Source of the DNA: Daphnia pulex
Lineage: Eukaryota > Arthropoda > Branchiopoda > Diplostraca > Daphniidae
NCBI RefSeq assembly: GCF_021134715.1
Contig: NC_060026.1
Coordinates: 15,801,001 to 15,865,000 of the forward strand
Direction: 5' to 3'
DNA: 64,000 bases
The position numbers and the translations under genes were made by a program. Under the pieces are notes generated by a model. That model did not search any database. It was given only the letters and a program-made list of their open reading frames with translations, and was not told the origin of the DNA. Below are positions 13,001 to 25,108 of the stretch, piece by piece. Every line of letters starts with the position of its first letter. Positions within the stretch are counted from its first letter, which is position 1.

Positions 13001-16000
13001 CGACGCCCGTCGGATTGTTGTTGTTGTTGTTATTGTTGTTGAGAAAGCCGTGAGCCACCTGGTGTTGTTGCTGGGCAACTCTTTGCTTGTTGACGGCGGC
13101 CTGAACGGCCGCGGCGTGTTGGTGGTGCTGGTGGTGGGCGGCCATCATGTCTTGCATAGTGGCCTGGTGACTGTGGCCGGCGGCGGCCGCCGCAGCGAAA
13201 AGCGGATGAGCGTACAGGCCGGAAAAATGGCTGTGCGGATGGAGGGCGGGGAGGTGGTGGTGGCCCGCCAAACCGGCCATCGAGGCCGCTAGGGCTTCGT
13301 TGGCGGCCGCTTGAGCGGCCACCGCCTGGGCTTGCTGCTGTTGTTGCTGCTGCTGAGCGGCAGCAGCAGCCTGGACCTGAGCCTGGACCTGTGCCTGGGC
13401 GTTGCTAAGCGAATTGGAATTGTGAGCGGCGGCGGCCGAGCTGGCCGGCATGGGGTAAGGGGCGTAACGATAAGAGACGAGTCCGTTGCCTAAAAGAGCG
13501 GCGGCAGCGGCCGAGAGACCGGCCGCTTTGCCTGGACTCTGCCCACCTCCAGCTCCTCCACCCTGTCCAGCCACCCCTCGATGGTGGTGGTGGTGGCTGT
13601 GGTGGTGGCTGTGATGGTTGGAGGTGGACGACTGACTGGCCTGATGATGCTGCAGCTGAAGAGCGGCCGACGAAAGGGCCGCCGCATTGGGATTGTTCAT
13701 TATGTGCGAGTTCAACATGGCGGCGGCGGCGGCGGAAGCGGCCGAGTGATTGTGACTGTGCGGATGGAGGGCGGCGTGGGGTGACGAGAGGCCGGGCACA
13801 ACGAGCTGGCCCAGCCCGCCACCGCCACCACCTCCGCTACCACCACCACCACCACTATTGCCCACCGACGAGACGGCAGCAGCAGCGGCGGCCGTCAGAC
13901 CCGATTGCATAGCCGGATTGCCGGCGGCGGAAGCGGAGCAAGCGGCCGCGGCGCTTAAGAGAAGCAACTCACCGTAGCCGGCTCGCAGGGTGGCGGCACG
14001 TCCGCGGGCCGCGTTGACGGGCAGCATCACCTCCTTGGGTTGCGCCTTCTTGCACTCCACCTGCAACAATTATCAAACGACAAAAACAAATCAAGACAAT
14101 AATCATCAACGACTCGCAAAACATTTTCAATCATTCAAAAATCCAAAATTTAAAATTCCCGCCTATTCCCACTCCACCCCCACCCCAGCCTTTTTATAAT
14201 ACAAGTGTGGGTGAGATGATGAACAGCCGGGAACTGACGGCCAGATTGCACCCACTCCCATGAAAATCCCTTGTCCGCCATTCTCTATTCTCTTGTGCTT
14301 AACAATTAACCTCTTGGCTCACGAGGAAGAAAAGGGACTATACAACTGAGGAGGGGATTCTAATCCCCCCCCCCCCCCCGTTCCCTTTCACTCCTGGACA
14401 GACACAAGGCACAAAAGGGAGAAAGAAGAGCAAACACAAAATGGACGACAGTGCAGAATCAAAATCGTGAAAAAAGGAAAGAAAAAAGCCCCAAAAGTAG
14501 AAGAAGATTTAGATTTTTAGATGAGCACGTACACATGTATAAAACAGACGGACAATAGAGAAGAAGAAGAGAATAGAGAGATGGAACATTTGTGCCATTG
14601 TCCCGCCGACTGTACAAGACACCCACCCGCACTAACCCCCCCCCCTATCGCCATTGGCTCCGCTTTTCATTGCCAGCGGAGCAAACAGCACAGAGAGACA
14701 CAATCAAACATGAACGACGACGAGTATATCGATTCTCTCTCCCCCTTTCTTCTTCTTCTTATTGATGGCCCACTGCGTTTAAGATAGAAAAAAAGGAGAA
14801 CAAAAGGGTGTGGTGGTGGTAGGGTCCCCGTGCGTTCCATGCTGAACTCTTACCATCTTGTTGTTGATCTCGTGGAAGTGAATCTCGCAGACCTTGTCCA
14901 CAACGTCCTCGCTCTCGAACGTCACAAAGGCGAAACCTGTTTAGCAACAAATCAAAAAGAAAAAGAAGAAAAATAAATATTCAAATATTTGAACGAGACC
15001 ACCGTCGACGACACACACGGAGTAAAGGGGAACGGCTCAATCCGATTTGAATTCGTCGCAACTGTCGAGATTCTTTATCGATGCTCAAAGAGAAGATTCT
15101 CCGCTTGAGACTCTCATTAATTGGATAACGACTAGACTGGGAGATGGGAGGAAACATTGCTCTCTCCTTGATGACCCAAAAGTCGCAGGGAATCATCAAG
15201 TCTCTCGTTGTCGGCGGAAGAAACAAACTCAAAAAGTTTTGGGTTCTACGTTTGGTGGTGGTACAATAACCCTGGACAGGTTTTTTGAGGGGCGTCGAGA
15301 CGACGGCGGCGGCGTTGCCTACGCCAAGGCAAAAGAGAATCACCCCACCAAACGTCCAACTATTTCAAAAACTCCTCCCTTTTCTTCATTTCTTCTTTTC
15401 TTATTTTACCAGGAGAAAATGAAGAAGAAAAAAAGTCAATTTTAGATCTTTCGTGTGGTCTCTCTCTCTAGTCACGCGGTACAACATTTTCGGGGTGTCG
15501 TTACAGGAGAGAGAGAAAAGAAAAATGACGTCAGGGGTGGGCCTCGTTAACTTTGTCCCAAGAAAAATGTTTGCCTTACCCTCACCCGAGCAAAGCAAAG
15601 CAAGCTCGCCCGTGATGATGATGATGATCGTCTACACCACCGGGTAAAAAACCAAAACCCCAAAAAGAAGAAAACGACCCGACAAACTTTTGGTCTACCG
15701 CCGGTGTTGAAGGAAAACTGAACAGAAAAAGAAAAATCTGTCGAAAAATATTTTTTTTGATTGAACGAATTCGTAAAAATCAAAATCGTCTAATAAAACT
15801 TGAACCACACCCATCCCTTCCTTTTATTTTAGCTCGAGGGCAGGTGCCTCTGTGCATTGAATGCAGTGGCTGCTGCTGCTGCCACCATCGCGATCCCCTT
15901 TTCCAACTCGTTTTCTCCTTTTTTTATTTTTCAAAAATTTTTATTTAAAAATAAAAAAAAAAGGAAAAACGGGTCCCGCAAGTTATTTATATATTCATGG

Positions 16001-19000
16001 CAACACGGCTTCCTTGTTAACCGAAACGAACGAGAAAAAAAAAGAAGGAAAGAAAAACAGAATCCGAATAATGTGAATAGTAAAGATTCTCCTTTTCTCC
16101 CTTCATTCCATCACTTTGATTTAATTATGATTATTTCTTTTTATTCTTTCTTTTGCTACTCCACTATTATGTCGTTAATGCGGATGCAACTGATTCAATC
16201 CGGTGTGTGGTGGCACTCGACTATTTTTTCCTTTTCTATCGCTCACGTTTTTCTACTTCTTCTTGTTGTTCATCTTCTTATTATGTGCGTGTGTTTCTCA
16301 ATCGAGCACACCAACGGAGCAACTGATTGACGAACTGTTCAGTGCCAACAGCTGCAGGTGCAGTCGCCCACGTTAGGCCAACGTGCAGTACGTGCGGATG
16401 CATTGATAGACGAGACCCCATTGAATTTGTGGTTTGCCGCTACACACAACAGGACTCGACGTCGTCGTCGTAGGGGTGGCTGGGAATACAATGGAGAGAA
16501 ACGACGAGGTAACCTGAGATTATCTTACAACCAGAATTGACCGACAACAGGAACAAACGTGCTCCAGCTTTTACAATCGACTCACAACGCCACCGCTATT
16601 TTTAAAAAAAATTTCTAACAAAAATTCTAATAATTAAAAAATAAAAATAAATAAAGTCACAAGAGATGAGAAAAAAGATAAGACTGGTATCAACCTGCTA
16701 AAAGAAGAAAAATAAAATAAGAAAAAAAAATGTTCTTTTTTGTTGGTTCGTGAGTAGAGAGAGAGAGAAGGGGGGGAGAGCCTCTTTCCGTTTAGCCATT
16801 CCGACAGCGTCTCCGCCGGTCGGTCGCTAATGAGTCCCGTAACCGTCGACTCTGTGTGTGTGTAGAGACCCGTGACTTTTCACGTTGCACGAGGAGGGGG
16901 AATAAATAAAAAAACGAAATAAAAAAAAATAGACGACCGAGTCGGTAAAAGATGAAAAAAAGGAGGAAATGAAGCAGCAGCAGCAGCAGCTCCTTTCGCC
17001 ATTCCATTCCATTCATCGATCACGAGAAAAAAGGGCCCAAAAAGAAATTGTCTTTTTCTTCTCTTGCAATCAAAAACAATTCGGCAGGTTCACAACTTCT
17101 CCGCCTTCTTCTCTTGGCGAATGAAAAAGAGCCACACACAGAGAGAAAGAATTCAACGTCAGTTGCAGATGCAGCAGAAAAGAAAAGAGAATGAGGAGCT
17201 TCTATTTCGAGTTGGGCCAGGAGTCACAGGAGCGCACCATGTCCCTGACGTCAGCGGCGCACACACAATTGCAACAACCCCGAAAGAGATAAAGTTGTTG
17301 GGGAAACAAAAAAACACATACGACACAAACAGGAATAATCATTCCTCTGTTCCGCAGTAGCTCGAAAACCATTTCCCTTTCAAGTCAAAAGGATCAGACC
17401 TGGGAAAAAACTAAAAAATCCTACACAGTCACGAAATATCAAAAAAATGGGGAGAACCTGTCTGTACAACTTCAAGGCGGATATTGTTACCGAAATAACA
17501 CGGGTGATTCTCTCACATACATTAAAGATTCTCGGGCATCGATGCCCAACCCTTGAAAAATAAAGAATCTCATTTCCGTTGAGGGAGTGTCGTTGGGGTT
17601 TCAGCTCAATATTCTTCTGACGGTGGTAGTGGTGGGGTGGCCGAATCACCCATTCACCCCCTGTCGTATAAAAAGACCCTCATAATGGTTAGCTGCACAC
17701 ACCAGGAGGTGCATGGGTATTACGTCAACAACCCAAAAAAAATCAACCCTCTTTTTTTATTCTACCCCCTCCGTCTGTTGTACCCCTAGAAAATAAATAA
17801 AGAGCCTATCGATTTGTGGAGGGTTACACGCAGTCGACTTGGGGTCCCTTTTCAAGTCCACCAAATAGTAAAATAGTCAAAAAAGATGCGCAACGGATCG
17901 GACGAATGGTCGAATAGACTTTTTTGAAAAGGCTTCCACCTCGTTTCCGTTCATTATTGACCTAACCCACTACTACTACTGCGTATGCACCTGAAATGTA
18001 GGGGTGGTGGGAGAAACCCTAGCTCGGTAATACTATTCCTCCTACTAGAGGGTTAAGACTTTAGTTTTGTGTCAGAAAGAAAAAAACAATCGCTTAAAAA
18101 TAACGAAAATATTAAAAAGAGTTATGTGTGCTCACCCCTGTGTCGGTTGGTTTGCTTGTCGAACATCAACATGGCGTCTTCCACCTAAAAAGGCACACAA
18201 ACAAAACACACACACACAAAAAGCGAAGAGAGAAAGAGAAAAAGTCATTAAAATGCCATTGGCGATGAGTTACAAGAAGAGGAACAACTTTTTCTTGTCC
18301 TCCTTCCAAGTTGAATAACTTTGGGGCGACAATCATAATATTAAGGGGCTGACTGGGCGGCTTGTCCAGCGCCCACAGAAAGTCAGTCGGTCGTCCGTCG
18401 TGTGCCAACTCATTTGACGTCAGAGAGGCCCAACTTCTTGCCCAAATTAAAAGACAAAAAGAACAAAAAGAAAGACAAAAGTGTCAAGCTCACCCGTCCA
18501 AATTGCTCAAAGTAGCCTTTAACGTCGTCGACCGTCGATGGAGCCGAAAGTCCGCCCACGAAGATCTTCTTCGTCCGGGTCACCATCTGCCAACATCATC
18601 AGAATAAACACATCAATAACCACCACCGACACCACCGTCTGTCTCAATCGACATCATCATTATAAACGGGTGGGGCGGAGGAGAACACATAAAATCAGGT
18701 TTAACTCTGGCCAGTGAGAGAGACAAGTCAAAGTCTTGCTGGACCGCACACAACTTAATCAGAGTAGAGAGAGAGACGGGAAGTTGGGCAAGTAGAAGGA
18801 GTAAAGAGATAGAAGAGCCGGAAGGATCTCTTCTCTTGTCACGGCCCCCACATGTGTCGTCCAAAAGCTCTTCCATTGTGTTCAGTCTCTCTCTCACACT
18901 CACCAGGATCGATGGAGAAAAAGAAAAAGAAAAATTTTTGTGTTTTATTTTCGAACCTTGGGGTGAGCCCGGCGAGGGAATGCAACTTTGGGGTCGATCT

Positions 19001-21401
19001 TCTTGCCGTCGAGCTCGTGCGGGGCTGAGGCCAGCACTTTGTCGACCGAGGCGGCGTCGGCGAACGTCACGAACCCGAACCCCCTATACGTCGTCGATGT
19101 TGTTGTTGTTCCGAGAAAAGAGAAGAGAAAAAAAGTAATGTCATATTATAATCAGCTCTTTCTCTCGACAGTCGTCGCCCTCCAGTCCAATTCACAGAAG
19201 AAAAACATGTCACGGACACGACACGACACACAGGTTATGATGCAATTGGCCATCATCCATCCCCGTCCGGCTCGCACACACAACAACAAAAGTCACGATA
19301 TTATTAGAGACCCACAACGGCTCTCTCTCCCCCCATCCGAAATCGATAACATTTGTTCCGTTGCAAGTCTATGACGAATTGTGATATTAGGACTTTTTTA
19401 TTTTTACCTGGATCGACGGGTGGTGGGATCTTTCATGACCATCACTTCCGTCACGTCGCCGAATTTGCTGAAATATTCTCGCAAGCCTTCGGCACTCGTC
19501 TGCCAACTGAGACCTCCGATAAACATTTTCCTGTGGGAATTAAATAAAAATAAATAAGAAAAAGAATCAAACATCAGAGTCACGACTGTGAAAAAAGATG
19601 AACAAGTTTTTCCACGAATTTTATTATAGACACTAAGTAGTCTAAATCAATAATCATCATTGTCCCCTTTGGTTATTTTTCTTCCAAAGGTTTTTTTATT
19701 TTATTTTCGTTATCTTGACCAACTCAATTAAGTTGAAGCTAAGAAAAAAAGAAAAATACAGTAGATAGGTTTTCTGTATATTAAAAGAGAGAGGGGGGAT
19801 AAAACTGGTCTCGGAAGGGGCCGGAAGGATCTAAAAGAAGAGGTTCAATCCAGTTTTTTCCTTCCCCCCATAGTTTTTTTCTATTCCAATCCCCTTATGG
19901 CTAATCAGAAATTCCAGCCGGAAGGGGGGCGACTACTACAGTACCGACTCGAACTAGACGACAGCCAATACACAACCCAATTGAGCGATAATGAACAATA
20001 ACAACAACAGATTTCTTTCATTAACCGTCATCTTCTTTCTCCCTTCACGACTCCCCCGACAGTCATATAATTATTATGTGCTGCTGCTATCATCGCACAC
20101 ACACTACTCTCTCTCTCTCAGCTGTTTGACCACCAGACAAACAAGCCCTACACACACACACAAACTGGGAGATTCCAAAAGTCCAAGGACCTGGCCGACT
20201 GATAATGGTGGCCCCTTCTCAACTACACACACACACGAAATTTTCAAAAAAACAACTATGGGAGAAGGAATATTGAAAGCAAAGTCATCCCTCCTCACCA
20301 TCTTATCTCGATCTGTCAATCTTTTTTTTCTTTCTTCTTCTCTAAACTTATCCAAAAAAGGAACAAGTTTTCTTATTCTTTTTGTCGAAATGAAAAGGAG
20401 CCCCCCTTTTATTTGTCCTAGTCAGGGTATGGATGGTGGTGGCCGGGTCACGTGCCTCTTAAAACATTCTAACCGGCCTTCTTTCTCTTAGGCCTTTTTC
20501 GTTATTAATCTACTATACAAGTTTCTTCTTTTAAGAGAATCCCGCCGGCGGTTCTTGAACAGATTTAAAATTTTTCTTCACGGCGCCTTCTGTTCGTTTC
20601 TTCTCCTTTTTATATGTACACCAGAGTGTCGGATGATATAAGAAAAAAAGCAGGTTTTCTTTCTTTCCTTCAGCAGCTCTCATTTTACACATAAAATGTG
20701 TGTGTCTGGCGCAAAAAAATGTACAAGAAACCCCGCCCTGGCAGCATTGCTGACCTGACGGTGTGTTCCAGTTCTCCTATCCTATAGAACACGTGTGTAT
20801 GTCGCTGGAAGACAATCAAGAAAAAAGAGAAAAATTCTAGAAGAAATTCGAAACTTTTTTTTCCTACAAGGGGGGATAGAAATTCTAGAGCAGCTGATTT
20901 CGCTACACTCTTTGAACCCTCCTTTTTAGAGAATAGATATCAGGGTGGAGTTTCGGTTTTTTTTCTCTATTTAACTTGGGGACAGAAGTACCCCCAGGAC
21001 AGGCCGCCATCATCATCTTCTTTCCATCCATCACAAAAATAAAACCCCCTTCTTTCTCGAGTCTGATAATCTTTTTTTCTTCTTTTTCCTAGAATGTGAT
21101 TTTTTTCCTATTTCTTCTCCCCTAAAGAGAACCTTAAAAAAGAACCTGAGGCTCTATGGAAAAAGTGGTCAGTCTGGTATAAGAAGAAAAAAAAGACGCA
21201 AGTTTTTCAGCCTTGAAGCCCGCGAGTGATGGATACCACCACGACGGTGGTGGTGGTGATGATAATAATTATTATACAGGCGCTATAATATCAGGGAAAT
21301 GAATCAAAAAGAAATGTTTTGTTCTCTTACCCAGGATCGTTGGGTACTTCGGTGGTGTTGTCGCCATGCTGCGACTGCGAGTGAGCATCCATGTTGTCCA
21401 T
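1092..21401 (-). CDS. Rbp6: RNA-binding protein Rbp6 (Musashi family), 12 coding exons
   Basis: Exons on the minus strand: 21331-21401, 19408-19530, 18957-19083, 18494-18586, 18136-18184, 14854-14936, 13973-14060, 9300-9332, 9076-9156, 3644-4066, 2027-2268, 1092-1133. All junctions are GT-AG and in phase; the joined frame is 484 aa. RRM1 (about residues 25-105) has RNP motifs MFIGGL and [11 protein letters not shown]2 (about 110-185) has IFVGGL and RGFAFVTF. The segment [13 protein letters not shown] and the linker [16 protein letters not shown] match Drosophila Rbp6 better than msi. The C-terminus is rich in Gly, Ala, His and Tyr and ends TNGYH, as in vertebrate Musashi-2. The start ATG has an in-frame TGA nine bases upstream. 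Family role: binding of UAG-containing mRNA sites and translational control in neural, stem and muscle cells. Introns of 3-5 kb dominate the locus. Any 5' noncoding exons were not found. Confidence 0.93.
2269..3643. other. Rbp6 intron with simple repeats
   Basis: Apart from the open frame at 2396-2590 this intron is A/T-, GAA- and CCAACC-repeat-rich. No RNA gene was seen. Confidence 0.5.
2396..2590 (-). other. Unexplained open frame with a membrane-like segment inside an Rbp6 intron
   Basis: A GC-richer island in the intron between 2269 and 3643 has a 64-codon frame with no ATG at its start, ending in TAA at 2396-2398. It encodes a strongly hydrophobic stretch ([20 protein letters not shown]) followed by [10 protein letters not shown] and a basic tail ending MSIESS. 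The composition is unlike the surrounding poly-A/T intron. It may be the last exon of a nested or alternative transcript, or a gene fragment. No family was recognised. Confidence 0.3.
7005..7030. repeat. (AT)n microsatellite
   Basis: Alternating TA/AT run inside an Rbp6 intron, interrupted once near 7020. Confidence 0.7.
8174..8307 (-). CDS. Rbp6: Candidate alternative terminal exon of Rbp6
   Basis: Within the 5 kb intron 4067-9075 lies a GC-rich island with an open minus-strand frame. Joined to the G that ends exon 9076-9156 it would give 44 in-phase codons including the TGA stop. The peptide is rich in His, Pro and Gly ([20 protein letters not shown], then [11 protein letters not shown]), in style like the rest of the Rbp6 tail. 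The acceptor would be AAAAG/GTTTG at 8308-8309. Its pyrimidine tract is poor, which is the main argument against it. If used, it would replace the long C-terminus ending in TNGYH. Confidence 0.4.
9333..12860. other. AT-rich part of a 4.6 kb Rbp6 intron
   Basis: Poly-A and poly-T tracts plus GA and CA microsatellites. No RNA gene or further exon was recognised. If the read-through isoform is used, the part just below 12861 would be its 3' UTR. Confidence 0.5.
10232..10252. repeat. (GA)n microsatellite
   Basis: About ten uninterrupted GA units within the Rbp6 intron. Confidence 0.8.
12861..14060 (-). CDS. Rbp6: Alternative Rbp6 C-terminus by reading through the donor at 13972
   Basis: The exon beginning [12 protein letters not shown] at 14060 has a good donor (TACG/GTGAGT, intron start 13972), but its frame stays open for 1,112 more bases to a TAA at 12861. 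The isoform would be 581 aa. The added ~370 residues are low complexity: poly-Ala, His runs, a Gln run, eight or nine Asn, and Gly-rich blocks, ending [13 protein letters not shown]. The frame has high GC and codon-like structure in an otherwise AT-rich intron, so it is probably translated. Such tails are typical of condensate-forming RNA-binding proteins; that role is inference. Confidence 0.55.
   Translation of the reverse strand: MECKKAQPKEVMLPVNAARGRAATLRAGYGELLLLSAAAACSASAAGNPAMQSGLTAAAAAAVSSVGNSGGGGGSGGGGGGGLGQLVVPGLSSPHAALHPHSHNHSAASAAAAAMLNSHIMNNPNAAALSSAALQLQHHQASQSSTSNHHSHHHSHHHHHRGVAGQGGGAGGGQSPGKAAGLSAAAAALLGNGLVSYRYAPYPMPASSAAAAHNSNSLSNAQAQVQAQVQAAAAAQQQQQQQQAQAVAAQAAANEALAASMAGLAGHHHLPALHPHSHFSGLYAHPLFAAAAAAGHSHQATMQDMMAAHHQHHQHAAAVQAAVNKQRVAQQQHQVAHGFLNNNNNNNNNPTGVVVNGTGAGGVGAGGAGSVGGGAAGLAELNLSSFAGLEGFYPVPVGL
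14365..14379. repeat. Poly-C tract
   Basis: A run of 15 C on the plus strand in the intron between Rbp6 exons 14854-14936 and 13973-14060. Its length may be an assembly uncertainty. Confidence 0.8.
14937..18135. other. 3.2 kb Rbp6 intron splitting RRM2
   Basis: AT-rich with simple repeats. Less AT-rich patches near 16330-16560 and 17190-17290 have no clear frame or RNA fold. This intron interrupts RRM2 just before its RNP1 motif. Confidence 0.5.
19531..21330. other. First coding intron of Rbp6
   Basis: 1.8 kb, T- and A-rich, with CA repeats near 20095-20160. No additional gene seen. Confidence 0.5.
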
Positions 21402-23119
21402 CTTCTTTCACAAACTTTGGAAACCTTAAAAATCAAGAGAATAAGAAAATTAAAAATTTTGTCAATCGCTTAGTTAATGAAACAAAAACTCACTTGTCAA
21501 AAATAAAACTTTTTTCTATTTGATTCCAGCCGAAATAGCCTCGCCACGTTGGTTGATTAATTGATTAGATTCCTATCCACGGCACCTGTGCCCGGGTTCC
21601 CAAAAAGTTACACAAGGGCTCGGATGACTGCAACAAACAGAAAATAAAAAAAGTTAAGTTTTTTAAGGGGGGAAAAAAAGATAAAAAGTCGATCGATCGA
21701 CATTCCACAATGATACATTTATAATCAGATTACACAAAAATAGTGGGTCTAGAACCCTACATATTTTTTAGGCGAGTCTAAAATATTTTTTCCAAAAAAG
21801 AGAATCAATACCTCGGGAGTTTTTTGGAAGGTTGAAAATGTTCCAGTCGGAATTATTAAAATTTTCTCTCTTCTGACTTGTCTGTCTGTGTGTGTGTGTC
21901 TTGGATTACAGCCGAGAGAGAGAGATAGGGGAGACGCCGGGAGGAAGAAAAATCAAGAGAAGGAAATTGAATGAAGAAGTGGAGAGACGAGTTCACTTCT
22001 TCTACAGTTTCGATTAGGACAAGAAGAGCAGCCAAAGCAAAACGGAAGTCGAAGGGGATTGTTTTGTTATTTGGTGTGTGTGTGTGTGTGTAAAAAGAAG
22101 AAGAACGACGACGACGGCGAGTTTTTGGAGAAGAAGAAGAGAGAAATATATGTGTGGGGGGATTGACTTGTATACACACTCGCACACACTCACTCAAACA
22201 CACACACTTTTTCGCTTGGGGTGAATGATTTTTTTGAAAAAATCTCAAAAGTAGAGGGGATGGATAATATATATTAATGAATTAAAACTGCTGATCAAAA
22301 CTCTCTGCTTGTTTAAAGATTAATTTTTTTAATGATTACAGCTCGACTGACTGATTCCTACACTGAACAACTAAAAAAACTACCGGAGATGAACTCCTCC
22401 GGCCTGTTTCTGCAACGCGCGAGGGCACTTTACACACTGAGGGCAGCCATTGCTAACGCCTCTGTAGTAGTAGTTGAGCTCCTCTAGTCTATTTCCTCCT
22501 AGTTGTCCACAGGGGCTTCTTCCTTCCCCCCCAACACCACCCTCTCTGTGTATTTTACAAGCAGTCGACAGCTACTCGCACGCCATCTAACGCTCAACAT
22601 TGCCACTTCTCGACGGCTACACGTCAAAATAGTTTTACGCCATAGTGGCCGTCAACGCAATTAAATAAAGAAGCTAATCAAAAGAAAGTCGTGTAAAATA
22701 ATATACTGATAACCGTAATAATCTTGCTCGAGGCCAAAAACCAAGTCGAAAGAAAGTTGCTATTTAAAAAATAAGAGTACACAGAAGCAATAAAAACGTT
22801 TGTGTGTGTCTATGGGAAAGACCTACATTTTCACTTCTTGTAACACATCGACGTACGACGTCGGGCCGGGTCTGCGCCGTTGTGGTTTACCATAGAAAAT
22901 AACAAATGGCCTTGACCCGATTGTGTCATCATCTACACACGGGAGCTTCAAAGGTCACTCTCTCGAGTCTCGCTTTCGTTGGAATGATCACCATATTTAT
23001 TCATTCCCCGGACGTCTAAACCAGTGGATGGTCGCCACCATTTGTCCGTCCTTTACAACAGGCTCTCCGTGAGAGTATAGACAAGTTTTTTCGATTGTTT
23101 TCTTTTTTTCTTAAAAAAT
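21402..23119. other. Rbp6 5' leader region and spacer to PEX10
   Basis: Rbp6 (leftward) and PEX10 (rightward) are divergent here. The first part probably contains a 5' noncoding Rbp6 exon, because the ATG exon is preceded by a stop and AT-rich sequence. TG/CA repeats lie at 21880-22210. No TATA box stands out. Confidence 0.4.
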
Positions 23120-24282
23120 ATGGCCGTGTTCGTGGAAGCCAATCCACCCGAGATCCTTCGAGCCTCCCAAAAGGATGAGTCTTATATCAACACCATCAAG
23201 AACGAACTGGCTGACATTGTACAACGTCTTTTCGGTAAACAACTGTTTTTAAGTGGAAATTTTTTCTAGCAGTGACCTTCTCATTGTTTACCATCTTGCT
23301 GTACACACAGGAAATCAGACATGGCTGAAGGTCCAGTGGCTATCGGACCTCACCTGTGTCTTCCTATATTACACCTTGACCACCTTGTTGGACAATCAAA
23401 CCCTCGGAGAGGAATATGTAGGGCTCATACAAGTCAATCCAACATTAAGGGCTCTTCCCTCTAAATTGGTAAATAACAATATAACAAGCACTAGTACCTG
23501 ACATTAACAAAGTTTCTATTTAGACAAGGCTTACTGCCATCACTCTGCAAGTATTAGGACCACGGCTGTTCAGTCAAGTCATGAAAAAGCTGGACACCTG
23601 GCTACGAAATCCAGAAAATATCCCTGATTTAACACCCAAAGCCAGAGATTACATTTTATTGCTGACAGAGCTGATTCACAGCAGCAGTTTTTGGGTGGGG
23701 CGACTCAACTTGGTTTTATTCTACATGTACGGGAAATACTACAGGCTATCTCAGAGAATGGCCAAGATCCATTACGTAAGACTGCATTAGATTACAAATA
23801 CCCAAGCAAATTAATCCAATATTCTATTTCTAGGTATTCGCTACAGACTACTTGAAAACAGAAAATTACAACCCAACATTCAAGTTCATTGGGCAAATGG
23901 CCCTTACACACCTTGTTCTACTTTTACTTACAAATTCCATTACCAAATGGAAAAATGGCAGTTCCAAAAACAATTCCAGTGCAATTTCGGTAAGTATTTC
24001 TCAACAAAATTCCTTTCCATTTTGAAACCCTCATTAAAGCTAAGCAAATGCTAAACACAGGTGGTGGACAGTTCTAGTGAAAAATGTGCTGGCACATCAC
24101 CCTCGACAACAGCGAAATGTTCCCTTTGTTGGGATTCAAGAAAAAACACAGCCTGCACCCCATGTGGCCACCTGTTCTGCTGGCAATGTATTTTGCAATG
24201 GTTGCAAACCAAGCATGAGTGTCCTCTTTGCAGAGAAAGTGTGCAACCTTCAAGAATTGTGCCATTATTGAATTATGAATAA
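23120..24282 (+). CDS. PEX10: Peroxisome biogenesis factor 10 (PEX10), RING E3 ligase
   Basis: Five exons: 23120-23234, 23311-23468, 23524-23775, 23834-23989, 24061-24282; the joined frame is 300 aa, close to the usual length. PEX10 is a peroxisomal membrane RING ubiquitin ligase that acts with PEX2 and PEX12 to ubiquitinate the import receptor PEX5. The N-terminal part holds the Pex2/Pex12-type membrane domain (roughly residues 20-215; for example LYYTLTTLLDNQTLGEEYVG and LFYMYGKYYRLSQRMA). The last exon carries a complete C3HC4 RING (CSLCWDSRKNTACTPCGHLF, then CWQC, then CPLC). Introns are 55-76 bases. A polyadenylation signal AATAAA follows near 24338. Confidence 0.95.
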
Positions 24283-25108
24283 TCTATGTCAGAGTCCAAA
24301 CAGCTATTTTGTGAAAATGTTTTGCACAATGTGTTGAAATAAAACTCGCTATGTTTTTGACGAGCCAGCCTTCTTCATTCAAAAATCCACATTCGTTCGA
24401 TTTAAAAGGGAATCGCGTCTTAGATCTTAACCAGAGGAGACATTTTACGAGACACAAAGAAGAGATTAGTCAAAAAGTCTAACCTGAATTTATCAGAAGA
24501 TTGTAATATCGTCATCTAGACAAACAGGCTGTCTCGTTCGTCGGAAGCATTTTCTTGAATTGTCACGTGCTTTTTCCCTAAAGAGGACACAGTCAGACCC
24601 AGGGTATCGAGTACGCACTAGTCCACAACTATTTTGTATTAAAATATGGCTTCAACTGACAGCACTCGACACCTAGCGGCCAACTAAAACATTACTTCAT
24701 GGGAAATTTTTAAAACAAGATGGGCAGCAAATCAACGAAATAAATCTACTTTCGCCGGAACGGAGATCGTGTCGAAAAGAAAACATCATAATGACTCGTG
24801 TCTCCTTTTACCATTCCAGTACGCGGTAGCATTTTGACCTGGAAAAAGAAAGAAAAAACGGATGAGAACGTTTCAAACGACTGAACATTAGGGCGTCTCC
24901 TGTTTAATATCGTTCCGAAACGACGGGAGGAAGTTCGACATCAGATGGGGAGAAAGTTTAGAGCTTCTTTCTCTTTCAGTGTTTTTTGAGTATGTAACTG
25001 AGAACCCTACAAGTGTTAAGTTCAGTGTCTCATCTTCGTGGCCAAACGAATCATCTCTCTGATTGTTATTATTGCAGCTCTAACCACGTCAGTTATTTTA
25101 CTGGAAAT
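24283..25108. other. Spacer between PEX10 and the Spätzle-like gene
   Basis: Contains the PEX10 3' end. Between 24420 and 24860 the minus strand has short open pieces next to possible splice sites, but I could not join them into a consistent protein. No named feature is claimed. Confidence 0.4.

Noticed and set aside
24420-24860. Possible small minus-strand gene between PEX10 and the Spätzle-like gene
   Set aside because: Short open pieces end in stops, but no combination of splice sites gave one consistent frame.
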